64,000 bases of DNA from JAQUSX01 sp035446985 (GCA_035446985.1 DAOTGG010000002.1:1-64000), one strand, 5' to 3'; positions 43,983-52,500 are shown, numbered from the stretch's first letter. Numbers and translations: made by a program. Notes: generated by a model not told the origin, from the sequence alone.

Positions 43983-44750
43983 TTATTTATTCAAATTGTA
44001 AATAATGTTAAGCCCTTCCAACGAAAGACCTCTGTCAATGATATCGAACAGCGGCTCTTGGTCTGTGATAAGCTCGCTAAGTCCGCCTGTGGCAATAACT
44101 TTTACATTAGGTTCGTTCATTTCTTTTTTTATTTTTTCTATAATATATTTTGTCGCGCCGATGTTGGAAAAAATAACGCCTGATTGTATGCCTTTTATCG
44201 TGCTGTTACCTATAGCTTTTTCCGCTTTTATAAGTTCCACTCGGGGAAGCTGTGCTGTGTTTCGAGCCAAAGCTTCCACCGCCGTTTTCATACCTATCGA
44301 TATAGCTCCGCCAATAAACTCGTTTTTGCCGTTAACGACGGAAAAAGTGGTCGCAGTACCGAAATCCGTCAAAATAAACGGCGCGCCGTATTTTTTTATC
44401 GCCGCAACGCAATTTACTATTCTGTCCGCGCCGAGTTCTTTTGGGTTTTCATATTTGATATGAAGTCCCGTTTTTACTCCCGCTTCTACAAATAGCGAAT
44501 TTAGGTGAAAATAATATTGTAATGCGTGTTCTATTGTGTAATTAAGCTGCGGAATAACGCTGCTGATAATTGCGGCGTTAATAAGCGACTCGTCAATATT
44601 TTGCGCGGTGAAAAGCTGTTTCATAACAGCCCCAACTTCGTCGGCTGTACGCTTGACGTCAGTACTCATTTTCCAGCTGTGCGTTAATACGTTATTTTTG
44701 AACAATCCCAGTTTTATATTAGTATTGCCTATATCAATGGCCAGTAACAT
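43983..44750 (-). CDS. coaX: Type III pantothenate kinase
   Basis: First step of coenzyme A synthesis: phosphorylates pantothenate, using ATP and a monovalent cation. The 255-residue protein has the ASKHA-fold start LLAIDIGNTNIKLGLF, the GADRIVNCVAA block, FGTATTFSVV and GGAISIGMKTAVEALARNTAQLP, as in CoaX. AAAGGAG lies 6 bases before the ATG. It follows an ECF S component gene by 26 bases and precedes uvrB directly. The neighbour suggests uptake of pantothenate followed by phosphorylation. Confidence 0.95.
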   Translation of the reverse strand: MLLAIDIGNTNIKLGLFKNNVLTHSWKMSTDVKRTADEVGAVMKQLFTAQNIDESLINAAIISSVIPQLNYTIEHALQYYFHLNSLFVEAGVKTGLHIKYENPKELGADRIVNCVAAIKKYGAPFILTDFGTATTFSVVNGKNEFIGGAISIGMKTAVEALARNTAQLPRVELIKAEKAIGNSTIKGIQSGVIFSNIGATKYIIEKIKKEMNEPNVKVIATGGLSELITDQEPLFDIIDRGLSLEGLNIIYNLNK

Positions 44751-44776
44751 TTTTTCTCCTTTGATTTTAATTAAAA

Positions 44777-45448
44777 TTAATTTTCGATTATTTGAGGTTT
44801 TATCGGATTTGCTTCAATTCCCAAATGCAACGCTTTTCTTACGCCAATAATAATTTGCGGAGCAAGCGCAATGGATACCAAATATTCGGGAAGTATATTA
44901 GTAAAAATAACTACCTTGATAATACCAAAAAGCGTGCTGTGTTCAACGTATAATATCGTCTTAGTAATATTTAGAGCTAATAAGAATAATACCGTATTCG
45001 CGATAAGCCCCATAAATATAGCTATCGAAAGAGCCAAAGTTTCTCTCAAACGGATTTTTTCCATTTTTGCAAAAACTTTTTTCATCAGTCTGTATACGCC
45101 AAAAGTAACGGGACCGACGAACAATCTAGGTATTAAGTATATCAAAATCGCGTAAATCAAAACGATTGGATTTCCGCCGCCGACAGCTTCGGCTATATAC
45201 ATAATTTCGCCAAAAATAAACGCCTTTATAAGGCTTGCCAATCCAAAAAAAGTTCCCGCCAAAAACGCGGTTAAAATGTCGTTTTGTATAAGGCAGAATG
45301 AAAAAGTAACCAGCAAGACGCACACCGCCGTAGAAATGGGCAAAAACGACATACTCACAACCTTGTCAATCGCCATAGCGACCGCTATTGTCGCGAACAT
45401 AATTCCGTACAGGCTGATACGATACGTTTTTTTTGAAGTGTCAATCAT
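44777..45448 (-). CDS. ECF transporter S component, probably pantothenate (PanT-like)
   Basis: Membrane protein of 223 residues with five or six hydrophobic segments, a short N-terminal cytoplasmic part (TSKKTYRISLYGIMFATIAVAMAIDKV) and S-component-like helix 1 pattern. It lacks any ATPase. The substrate is inferred only from the position directly before coaX: such neighbourhoods point to pantothenate. GGAGAACA precedes the ATG. The first gene of an S component-coaX-uvrB-uvrA transcript, with the promoter at 45545-45573. Confidence 0.75.
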   Translation of the reverse strand: MIDTSKKTYRISLYGIMFATIAVAMAIDKVVSMSFLPISTAVCVLLVTFSFCLIQNDILTAFLAGTFFGLASLIKAFIFGEIMYIAEAVGGGNPIVLIYAILIYLIPRLFVGPVTFGVYRLMKKVFAKMEKIRLRETLALSIAIFMGLIANTVLFLLALNITKTILYVEHSTLFGIIKVVIFTNILPEYLVSIALAPQIIIGVRKALHLGIEANPIKPQIIEN

Positions 45449-45544
45449 TGTTCTCCGCTACGGTTTCGTAAAAACGAATACCGTTCGTTTTAGCATTAAA
45501 ACGAAAAATTAAGATAGCGTTTATGTAAAATACGCTTCGAAAAT

Positions 45545-45573
45545 ATTATATCACACAGGCTCTTGTTTTACAA
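45545..45573 (-). promoter_or_regulatory. Promoter of the S component-coaX-uvrBA unit
   Basis: TTGTAA (complement of 45568-45573), 17-base spacer, perfect TATAAT (complement of 45545-45550). The leader of about 90 bases contains a small AACGAA/TTCGTT hairpin with a T-run, a possible weak attenuator. Confidence 0.75.
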
Positions 45574-45691
45574 CGCAAAACCGCCCAAAACAAAAAAACA
45601 AACGCATTTTTATTAAGTAAATAACAGTCTGATACGCACAATTAAACGAGCGTAAAGTAACACATTTTTTTTGGCTGTCATAGGGTAAAAT

Positions 45692-45718
45692 ATACATTCT
45701 TTTAATTACGGAATGTAT
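45692..45718 (+). promoter_or_regulatory. Inverted repeat upstream of the Cys-rich gene
   Basis: ATACATTC (45692-45699) and GAATGTAT (45711-45718) are perfect 8-bp arms with an 11-base centre, 25 bases before the start codon. It may be an operator or a leader hairpin. A TAAAAT box precedes it but I see no matching -35. Confidence 0.5.
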
Positions 45719-45742
45719 GAATTTACATCGGAGGTACGCGTT

Positions 45743-45973
45743 ATGTTCAACGGACTTTTTGGACCTAATCCCGAACACGGCGGCGGCGGCTTTTGCGGAC
45801 TTGGTAATTGTACTTGGATCATATTGATTCTGATTTTCTGTTGCTGCTGCGGCGGCGGCGGAAAATGGAGACCTTTCTGTCTGACAATTAATCCTTGCTG
45901 TCTGCTTCTGTGGCTTGGTCTGCTTTACTGCACGGGAACGGTTTCACTTGGCTGCCATCCCAGAGAGAGCTAG
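45743..45973 (+). CDS. Small Cys-rich membrane protein
   Basis: Protein of 76 residues with 11 Cys. A Gly-rich start (EHGGGGFCGLGNC) leads into a membrane segment (about 24-32) that runs straight into CCCCGGGG, then FCLTINPCC and a second hydrophobic stretch (about 54-70) ending in Cys. A strong GGAGG site lies 8 bases before the ATG at 45743, so it is expressed. Similar short proteins with a CCCC run occur in spore-forming clostridia, but I know of no assigned function; spore-coat cross-linking or metal binding are guesses. A clear terminator follows. Confidence 0.75.
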   Translation: MFNGLFGPNPEHGGGGFCGLGNCTWIILILIFCCCCGGGGKWRPFCLTINPCCLLLWLGLLYCTGTVSLGCHPRES

Positions 45974-46051
45974 TAAAGTAGCTTAATTTTCATCTCCCCT
46001 TACAAAAGAACTCCTCCTTTTACTTAAAAAGTCTGGGATATGAAAAAAATC

Positions 46052-46086
46052 GACGGTCGATATAAAAAGTCGACCGTCTTTTTTTA
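46052..46086 (+). terminator. Terminator of the Cys-rich gene
   Basis: GACGGTCGA (46052-46060) / TCGACCGTC (46070-46078) followed by TTTTTTT. Confidence 0.88.
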
Positions 46087-46109
46087 TTAAATTTTTTAGC
46101 GCAAAGTGT

Positions 46110-46138
46110 TTGACATAAGTCGGGTTTTACTTTATTAT
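46110..46138 (+). promoter_or_regulatory. Promoter of the CofE-like gene
   Basis: TTGACA (46110-46115), 17-base spacer, TATTAT (46133-46138). Confidence 0.75.
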
Positions 46139-46218
46139 TATTCCATTGTTTCTTTTTTACCTTAGGTTATGATTACTAGAATTTCATTTGAAAAAACTTC
46201 GTAAAGGAGAAAAATATA

Positions 46219-47394
46219 ATGAAAAATGTCGGAACAATCTCCATCGGCGTTCGCGCCCCTATCATTCGCAAAGGCGATGATTTGGTAACAATCGTAACTG
46301 ATAGCGTTGTAAAAGCAGCCGAAGAAATGAAACTCGGTTTTTGCGAAAAAGACGTTATCGCGGTCACGGAAGCCGTGGTGGCTCGTTGTCAAGGCAACTA
46401 TGCAACCACAGAACAAATTGCAAAAGACGTCAAAAACAAAACGGGTGGCGATACTGTCGGAGTACTTTTCCCGATACTATCGCGCAACCGTTTTTCTATG
46501 CTCTTGCAAGGTATTTCCCGCGGCTGCAAAAAGGTCATCATTCAGCTTTCTTACCCCGGCGACGAAGTGGGCAATCCGCTTATCGACATTTCCGCGGTAG
46601 ACAACGCTAACGTAGACCCTTATCGCGACAGCTTTACAGAAAGCGAATTCGTAGCGAAATTTGGTAAACCCCTGCACCCGTTTACACAGGTAAATTATAT
46701 TGATTTTTATAAGTCAATTTGCCCCAACTGCGAAATCGTTATCTCCAACCGTCCCGATTACATTCTCAACTACACAAAAACCGTCATCGTGTGCGATATT
46801 CACAAACGCGCTCGCACAAAAGCTCAACTTATTAGAGCGGGAGCGCAAAAAGTGCTTGCTCTTGACGAATTAATGACTTCGTCTGTTGACGGAAGCGGTT
46901 ACAATGAAAAATACGGCGTTCTTGGCAGCAACCTTGCTACCGAAACCAGCGTAAAACTTTTCCCGCGCGACGCTGAAAGTTTTGTTGAAAAACTTGAAAA
47001 ATCGCTTTATGAAAAAACAGGCACACGCCTTCAAGTTATGGTTTACGGCGACGGCGCGTTCAAAGATCCCGTCGGCGGAATTTGGGAACTTGCAGACCCC
47101 GTTGTTTCCCCCGCTCACAGCAAAAGCCTTATCGGCAGCCCTAACGAATTAAAGCTTAAATATATTGCAGATACCGATTTGAAAGACTGCGCAAAAGGCG
47201 AAGCTGAAGAAAAAATGAAAGAAATGATTCGTCGTAAAGGCGACACCATGGGACAAATGTGCGGACAAGGCACGACACCCAGAAGTTTGACCGATTTACT
47301 CGGCAGTTTGTGCGACCTTACAAGCGGCAGCGGCGACAAAGGCACTCCTATCATTTGGATTAAAGGCTATTTTGATAACTACTCAAACGACTAA
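46219..47394 (+). CDS. CofE-like (F420-0:gamma-glutamyl ligase family) protein
   Basis: Protein of 391 residues of the CofE/FbiB ligase fold, which in methanogens and actinobacteria adds glutamate to coenzyme F420. Recognisable are VRAPIIRKGDDLVTI, EKDVIAVTEAVVARCQGNY, and the C-terminal PVGGIWELADPVVSPAH block with the catalytic-site metal ligands likely in DGAFKDP. The length exceeds CofE (about 250) by an inserted central part. Firmicutes carrying this family usually lack other F420 genes, and none is seen here, so the true substrate is unknown. AAAGGAG lies 8 bases upstream of the ATG. Confidence 0.82.
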   Translation: MKNVGTISIGVRAPIIRKGDDLVTIVTDSVVKAAEEMKLGFCEKDVIAVTEAVVARCQGNYATTEQIAKDVKNKTGGDTVGVLFPILSRNRFSMLLQGISRGCKKVIIQLSYPGDEVGNPLIDISAVDNANVDPYRDSFTESEFVAKFGKPLHPFTQVNYIDFYKSICPNCEIVISNRPDYILNYTKTVIVCDIHKRARTKAQLIRAGAQKVLALDELMTSSVDGSGYNEKYGVLGSNLATETSVKLFPRDAESFVEKLEKSLYEKTGTRLQVMVYGDGAFKDPVGGIWELADPVVSPAHSKSLIGSPNELKLKYIADTDLKDCAKGEAEEKMKEMIRRKGDTMGQMCGQGTTPRSLTDLLGSLCDLTSGSGDKGTPIIWIKGYFDNYSND

Positions 47395-47474
47395 TTTTAA
47401 TCGTATTTGAGCGATATAATAGTCACAATTCCATCTTCAATAGCTTTACGCTCGCGAAAATTAACAAAAAATTT

Positions 47475-47502
47475 AAAAGGACGGAATATCCGTCCTTTTT
47501 TA
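47475..47502. terminator. Bidirectional terminator
   Basis: AAAAGGACGGA (47476-47486) pairs with TCCGTCCTTTT; T-rich on the plus strand and A-rich before it, so it can serve both the CofE-like gene and the convergent YcxB-like pair. Confidence 0.8.
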
Positions 47503-47527
47503 TTTGGTTTTTGACTATTAACAAGCG

Positions 47528-48015
47528 TCAATCTATTTTTGCTTTTGGGCATTTTTCTTTTATAAACGCCAAAAAATCTCGCGCATCGCCCTCTGTAAAA
47601 TTATGCTTATCAACTATATGCAGAATACTTGTATGATAAATTAGAAGATAAAAGTTACGTCTTATAAGTTTAATCGTGTTGTAGTGACTTTTTAATTCGT
47701 AGCCGCTCATTAAATCTGTTGAAATTATGTAATTATCAAAAACTGAACCTTTACCATTCTGGTGCCATAAGTTTTCATTTCTGTGCGAACTATGCCAAAC
47801 GGTCTATAAATAATTATAAATAAAAGAAAACAGGCAATAATCGCTAAATCTGCTATTCCGTCATACTGTGAAAGCAGACCGTTGTATACTGCTAAAAAGA
47901 CGCATAATGCCATTGGAATTATGAAAAGAAGATTTACTTTAAAATCCCAATATACACTTTTGTAAAATTCCAACATATTTTTTTCGTTTTTCGCCATCAT
48001 ATTTTCGTATATCAA
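47528..48015 (-). pseudogene. Frameshifted YcxB-like gene
   Basis: Two reading frames joined by a single missing base. The upstream part (47725-48015, two membrane segments, ending VKVQF then stop) and the downstream part (47528-47710, ending HNFTEGDARDFLAFIKEKC) together align end to end with the intact neighbour at 48025-48537. In the A5 run at 47738-47742 (T5 on the coding strand) one more base would restore QFFDNYIIS, matching QFYDEYIFS in the paralogue. It is therefore a recent frameshift, phase variation, or an assembly error in a homopolymer. The start is probably TTG at 48015 with AGGAAT upstream. Confidence 0.85.
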
Positions 48016-48024
48016 AATAAATTC

Positions 48025-48537
48025 CTACCTTTCTATTTTTATATTCGGGCATTTTTCTTTCATGAATTCTAAAAAATCTTCCGCCGAGCCGTAAGTAAAA
48101 TTTCTTTTATCGATTATATACATAAGAAGATTAGTTCTTGAAATTAGTAACAGTAAATTTTTAGTTATAATCATTTTAGTAAATATTTTGTAAAATCGTT
48201 TAGTTTCCGTACCGGTTGTTTCGTTAATCGAAAATATATATTCATCATAAAATTGCATTTTTACAGTGGTTATACCTTCGTTTTTAATTACTCTATTTGA
48301 AGCTAAATAAGGATTTGCGATAATTAAAAAAATAGATAAAATTAAAAACGTACCAAATAGTACTACATATAAGTAGTTAGTATAACTAATTCCTCTCACG
48401 AAAAAAAGCAAAAGCATTACGCAACTCAAAAATATCAATATAATAAAATAAAGACTTCCTTTAAAATTCCAATAGTTTTTTTTCTGCATTTCTAACAAAA
48501 CATTTTTGCTTTGAGTTGTCACATTTTCAAATTTCAT
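48025..48537 (-). CDS. YcxB-like membrane protein
   Basis: Protein of 170 residues with two membrane segments (about 28-50 and 58-78) and a C-terminal domain of about 85 residues that resembles YcxB-like domains: VKMQFYDEYIFSINETTG, then a long beta region and the closing DKRNFTYGSAEDFLEFMKEKC. The function of the family is unknown. TGAGGAGT lies 7 bases before the ATG. It is followed 9 bases later by its frameshifted paralogue, so the pair arose by tandem duplication. Confidence 0.8.
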   Translation of the reverse strand: MKFENVTTQSKNVLLEMQKKNYWNFKGSLYFIILIFLSCVMLLLFFVRGISYTNYLYVVLFGTFLILSIFLIIANPYLASNRVIKNEGITTVKMQFYDEYIFSINETTGTETKRFYKIFTKMIITKNLLLLISRTNLLMYIIDKRNFTYGSAEDFLEFMKEKCPNIKIER

Positions 48538-48599
48538 AAAAAACTCCTCAATAATTTTATAATAATATTGTACTATAATTAAACTTCAAATACAATAGA

Positions 48600-48632
48600 A
48601 AAAACGGATTTTTACTACAAAATCCGTTTTTG
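48600..48632 (-). terminator. Terminator of the acyltransferase-like gene
   Basis: AAACGGATTTT and AAAAATCCGTTTTTT arms on the minus strand with a T-run, about 24 bases past the stop codon. Confidence 0.8.
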
Positions 48633-48655
48633 TTTACTTTAAATATGTAATTTTC

Positions 48656-49582
48656 TTATGCTTCTTTTTTTGCTTTTTTAGCTTGTTTTTTTGCGAGCTT
48701 TTTTGCGGCTATTTTTTCTTTTTCTATCTCCGCATCGACTTTAGCGTCATGATATTCTTCTTCCAAGTTTTCAATATTAGACAGCAGTCTTTTTGCCAAA
48801 TGGAAGGATTTACCAAAATATAGTCCGTCGCATATTCTTTCATCAGCTGAAACGCCGAGTGTCAAAATCTTTTTCGCCGCAATACTGCCGTCGTCATTAA
48901 CTACGGCTTTCATATTTTCCTTGCCCATAGCGACGAAAACACTCGTAGTGCCAAAATCGTAGCAATGATGCACTATCGTGTTGGTTTTGATTGATTTTAG
49001 GTTTGTGATAAAAAAGCTGGTGTGGAAAGGACTAATGTCTTCAAAAGCTTTCGGCATAATATTGTGTCTGTCCATATTTCTAAGCAGTCCTACAAGTATC
49101 TTTGCGCCGAAAACGGGCATTCCGCCAATGCTGTTCGCTTTGCGTTGAGTTGCGTTGACTTGTCCCGCGGAAGCGATATTGGTCGTAATAATTTCGTCAA
49201 GCTTGTCTCTGATTTGTTTTATCGTTTCATAACCCAAAAAAGTGTGTTTTATCGTTATTTCGTCCGCTTCGTCTTTTAACGTCTGCTTAATGGTAAAAGA
49301 TACGGTTACGCGATGTCTTTCATACAAACGGCAGTTCATCGTATATCTATTAAGCTGCGGGCGCATCGCCATAGTACGAACCAAAGCGGCGATCATAATG
49401 TGCATATAATTATATTTTTCGCCTTCTTCTTTTTTGCGCGCGATAAATTTGTCAATAGGCTCGCAGTCGATATCTAAAAAGGTATAGTTCGTGGCATCGT
49501 AACGACGAGGCATAATAGCCATTGCCACGCTGAAAGTCGGGTCTAAATTTTTAACTAAAAAAGCGTCTCTTCTTTTTTTCAT
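48656..49582 (-). CDS. 2-oxoacid dehydrogenase acyltransferase-like protein without lipoyl domain
   Basis: Protein of 308 residues consisting of one catalytic domain of the E2/chloramphenicol acetyltransferase fold (about 10-265) and a Lys/Ala-rich tail (about 275-308). The typical E2 segments are present (MHIMIAALVRTMAMRPQLNR; CDGLYFGKSFH for the usual xHRxxDG active-site region, here DERICDG so the catalytic His is not in its standard place). There is no lipoyl or E1/E3-binding domain, so it cannot act as a normal E2. Possibly a CoA-dependent acyltransferase of unknown substrate. ATAGGAGAT lies 8 bases upstream. Stand-alone gene. Confidence 0.78.
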   Translation of the reverse strand: MKKRRDAFLVKNLDPTFSVAMAIMPRRYDATNYTFLDIDCEPIDKFIARKKEEGEKYNYMHIMIAALVRTMAMRPQLNRYTMNCRLYERHRVTVSFTIKQTLKDEADEITIKHTFLGYETIKQIRDKLDEIITTNIASAGQVNATQRKANSIGGMPVFGAKILVGLLRNMDRHNIMPKAFEDISPFHTSFFITNLKSIKTNTIVHHCYDFGTTSVFVAMGKENMKAVVNDDGSIAAKKILTLGVSADERICDGLYFGKSFHLAKRLLSNIENLEEEYHDAKVDAEIEKEKIAAKKLAKKQAKKAKKEA

Positions 49583-49681
49583 TTAAATATCTCCTATAAA
49601 AAAAATAAAATAATTACGCTACTATATTAGCAAATTACTTTATCTTTTTCAAGTCGTTTTGCGTTAAAATGTCTATTATTT

Positions 49682-50581
49682 TTATAAATCGTCTCTATTT
49701 TTGTCCAAATCCTCTTCTTTGTTGACAAATCCTCTGCCAACGACTTCTTTTACCCGCACGACGTATGCGAACGCGCTCGGGTCGAGTTCTCGCATTATTT
49801 TTCTTGCCAAGCTGAGTTGGCGTCTATTCATAACGCAAATAAGTTTTGTTTTGTTTGTCAGCGAATACATACCTGTAATGCTTACCGCGGTAACGCCGTG
49901 GTGCAGTTCTTTCATCAGACTTTGGGAAACTTCTTCGGGTTTTTCGGTAACTATTTCAACGGCGATAGCCGACGAGTAACCGCGGAAAATCTGCTCCTCG
50001 GTAATCTGCGAACAGAACAAAGTAATGATTGAAAATACGAAAATATCAAAGTTTTGCAGCACGAGCGCGCCTGCGATTATCGTGCCTACCGATATATAAA
50101 GATTTATCCGCATAAGCGACTTTGACGATGATTTTCTTATAAGCAGCGAAACTATATCGCTTCCGCCCGTCGAGCCTTGAATAGAAAGCATAAGAGGCAA
50201 CGCCAGTCCCGACAACGCTCCGCCGATTATCGCGTACACAACCTTGTATTCCGCCGCCGTCGTGTCAAGAAGATCCGCCAAATTGAGGTAGTCTATAATC
50301 CACATAAAAATTGCGGTTACTAAAACGTTTGCAAGGGTTTTCCAAGTCAGACGCTTGCCCAGCGCAAAATACGCGGCGATAAGCAAAGGCACGTTCAAAA
50401 AAATCAGCCAGTAAGCAGCGCGGAAAATTTCTCCTGTAAAGAGCAAATCCAGCGTGCCAGCTATACCCAGCACACCGCCAACCAAAATATTATTCGGCAA
50501 CAAAAACAGCTGCATAGCAACCGCTCTTAAAAGCGAGGACAGAGTAATCATGGCTACTACGTTTAAAATATTTTTTTTCAT
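49682..50581 (-). CDS. YitT family membrane protein (copy 2)
   Basis: Membrane protein of 299 residues with five or six hydrophobic segments (up to about 180; the first starts LNVVAMITLSSLLRAVAMQLFLLPN) and a cytoplasmic DUF2179 domain (about 205-285, SSAIAVEIVTEKPEEV). Function unknown; family members occur in many copies in Firmicutes. AGGTGG lies 6 bases before the ATG, which follows immediately on the stop codon of the other YitT gene, so the two are an operon and probably form a complex (inference). Confidence 0.88.
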   Translation of the reverse strand: MKKNILNVVAMITLSSLLRAVAMQLFLLPNNILVGGVLGIAGTLDLLFTGEIFRAAYWLIFLNVPLLIAAYFALGKRLTWKTLANVLVTAIFMWIIDYLNLADLLDTTAAEYKVVYAIIGGALSGLALPLMLSIQGSTGGSDIVSLLIRKSSSKSLMRINLYISVGTIIAGALVLQNFDIFVFSIITLFCSQITEEQIFRGYSSAIAVEIVTEKPEEVSQSLMKELHHGVTAVSITGMYSLTNKTKLICVMNRRQLSLARKIMRELDPSAFAYVVRVKEVVGRGFVNKEEDLDKNRDDL

Positions 50582-51478
50582 TTATTTCCACCTGTATTTT
50601 TTGTTAAAACCGGGACGGGTAATAACGTCGTCCACTCTCATTGTAAAACTAAAACTGCCAGGGTCTATTTCTTTTATCCATTTTTTCAAAGCGGGAACCT
50701 GTCTTTCCTGAACGACAACCATTAACATAGATTTCGGCTGAAAGTCTTCGTATTGCGGCGTAATGCCTTTAACGAGCGTCATACTTACGCCCCTTTTAAG
50801 ATGCTCCAAAATACTTTTTGACATTTCTTCGCCCTTTTCCGTGATGATAACGAATTTTTGCGCGGGGTCGAAGCCTCGCGACAAAATACGATAGGTAGCC
50901 GACGAAACATAACTAAGCGCGAGCGAATAAACGACAATCCAAAAATCGTAAACCACTCCCGTGCCTGTGAAAAATCCGCCTACGCCCATAATGAACAAAT
51001 TAAATAAAAACAGAAGATTACCAGGGTCAGCGTCGGGATTTTTTTTCATAATAAGCCGCGCCACTATTTCCGTGCCGCCGTTACTGCCGCCCACCGCGAA
51101 TGCGAGTTTTAATGAAATGCCGCCCAAAATACCGCTTAGAAACATACAAATGAGTTTATCGGAAGTAAAAACGGGCAGGTTAATTGCGTCGAAAAGCATC
51201 ATAAACAATGTCGCCGCCGTCGCCGAAACCACCGTTTTAAATGAAAAATCTTTATTCAAAAAAATTAAAGACAAAACCAGTAACGGCAAATTGAGAACGT
51301 AAAAACCGTATTTTGCGTCAAGTATGCCGCAAAACTCTAATATAGCCGCTATACCGCTTACGCCGCCGGGAACAAACTTGTTCGGCAGAATAAAAACGTG
51401 CATATATATCGCAATCAATAACGCTGCAAGGATGATTGCGCCGTATTCTTTTACTATTTGAAAAAAGCTTTTTTTCAT
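50582..51478 (-). CDS. YitT family membrane protein (copy 1)
   Basis: Membrane protein of 298 residues. The same layout as its downstream neighbour: five or six hydrophobic segments, the GGSNGGTEIVARLIMKK loop, then the DUF2179 domain (about 205-290, QKFVIITEKGEEMSKSILEHLKRGVSMT). Start at 51478: a promoter (TTGACT/TACATT) ends 7 bases before this ATG and no ribosome site exists, so translation is probably leaderless; a longer frame to 51571 would begin upstream of the promoter. The role is unknown. Confidence 0.85.
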   Translation of the reverse strand: MKKSFFQIVKEYGAIILAALLIAIYMHVFILPNKFVPGGVSGIAAILEFCGILDAKYGFYVLNLPLLVLSLIFLNKDFSFKTVVSATAATLFMMLFDAINLPVFTSDKLICMFLSGILGGISLKLAFAVGGSNGGTEIVARLIMKKNPDADPGNLLFLFNLFIMGVGGFFTGTGVVYDFWIVVYSLALSYVSSATYRILSRGFDPAQKFVIITEKGEEMSKSILEHLKRGVSMTLVKGITPQYEDFQPKSMLMVVVQERQVPALKKWIKEIDPGSFSFTMRVDDVITRPGFNKKYRWK

Positions 51479-51485
51479 AGTAATA

Positions 51486-51514
51486 AATGTATCAAAGTCA
51501 AAGCTAAAAGTCAA
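51486..51514 (-). promoter_or_regulatory. Promoter abutting the YitT pair
   Basis: TTGACT (complement of 51509-51514), 17-base spacer, TACATT (complement of 51486-51491), 7 bases before the ATG. Confidence 0.65.
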
Positions 51515-51669
51515 TATATATAAGCCGCGCCGAAAAAAATATTTTACTTCAAAAAAATAATAACCGCCCATTTGAGAAATGTTTAAAAATTATGCTCGTT
51601 CAAATTATATCTATAAAATTAGGCGATGAAATCCATTTTCGATTATAAAATATCTCTATAATTGTTTAT

Positions 51670-51704
51670 AAAAATAAAACCGCCCCTTACTAACAAGGGG
51701 CGGT
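51670..51704 (-). terminator. Terminator of the hypothetical membrane gene
   Basis: ACCGCCCCTT and AAGGGGCGGT arms on the minus strand followed by TTTATTTTT, 5 bases past the stop codon. Confidence 0.9.
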
Positions 51705-51708
51705 CGCC

Positions 51709-52323
51709 TTAACCGTTAAACATTTTACTCAATGAAACGTGTAAAGAATCTATTACTTTATCGATGGTGTCGCTGTCGATTATACCGCCGAGTAAAGCGA
51801 TAAGATTTTCCTTTTTTATTTCATCTGTGGCGTTTTCGGCATAAATCGCGCTAGCGTTAGCGGCTATCGTGCAGATTTCGCCGACAAATTGTTTTTCGCT
51901 CAGCTCGCCGCTGACAAGACGCTTTTTAGCGTCCGTCAACGTGAGCAGCTGATTGTAAAAAAGACTAAAAACGTCGCTTTTGAGTAGCTGCTTTAAACTC
52001 GTTCCGTTTATAGATGAAACGAGCTTATAAATAGCCATAGAAAGCGCGCCCATAGTCAGAGTTTCAACCAAAACGAAAGAAATCTGTTCGCCTGCCGAAG
52101 AAAATTTTAAAATAAAACTCGCCACTCCCGAAATAACCGCGCCGAACGCAAAAGGCAAAACGGCGCAAGGGTCGAAAGAGTGAGTCAAATCGATTTTCAG
52201 CTTTGGCAAAAGTTTTTTGATAAGGCCGGTTAACAAGCAGCAAACGATAGCCCCTCCGACAAGAAGCAAATTTTCACCGCTTGAAAGTGAAAGAATGGTT
52301 TCAATAACAGAGTTAAATTCCAT
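51709..52323 (-). CDS. Hypothetical membrane protein
   Basis: I do not recognise this 204-residue protein. It has about three hydrophobic segments (about 20-40, 55-75 and 85-105), a short Lys-rich loop (KKLLPKLKID), and a C-terminal helical, mainly soluble part (about 115-204) with many Ser, Ala and acidic residues. Start at 52323 is set by GGGAGG about 9 bases upstream; the longer frame to 52407 would run through the rsmI terminator. It stands alone, with its own strong terminator. The holin-like size and topology of the N-terminal part is a loose resemblance only. Confidence 0.7.
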   Translation of the reverse strand: MEFNSVIETILSLSSGENLLLVGGAIVCCLLTGLIKKLLPKLKIDLTHSFDPCAVLPFAFGAVISGVASFILKFSSAGEQISFVLVETLTMGALSMAIYKLVSSINGTSLKQLLKSDVFSLFYNQLLTLTDAKKRLVSGELSEKQFVGEICTIAANASAIYAENATDEIKKENLIALLGGIIDSDTIDKVIDSLHVSLSKMFNG

Positions 52324-52392
52324 AAAATCGCTACCTCCCGTAAATAAAATTTTTGACGGAAATGGCGCAACCCCGAAAAATTCCATTCTTCG

Positions 52393-52424
52393 AAAAAAAC
52401 GCCGCAATAATTTTTGCGACGCCT
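52393..52424 (-). terminator. Terminator of the methyltransferase-rsmI unit
   Basis: GGCGTCGCAA and TTGCGGCGTT arms on the minus strand followed by TTTTT. Confidence 0.8.
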
Positions 52425-52500
52425 TTATTTTAACATTCTTTTTTTATTTTTCTGTTTTCTTTGCCACTTTTTTGCTTTAACTAAAACTACTTAGGTAACT

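Noticed and set aside
47725..48015. Independent short membrane protein
   Set aside because: It aligns with the N-terminal half of the intact neighbour and the rest continues in another frame, so it is one broken gene.
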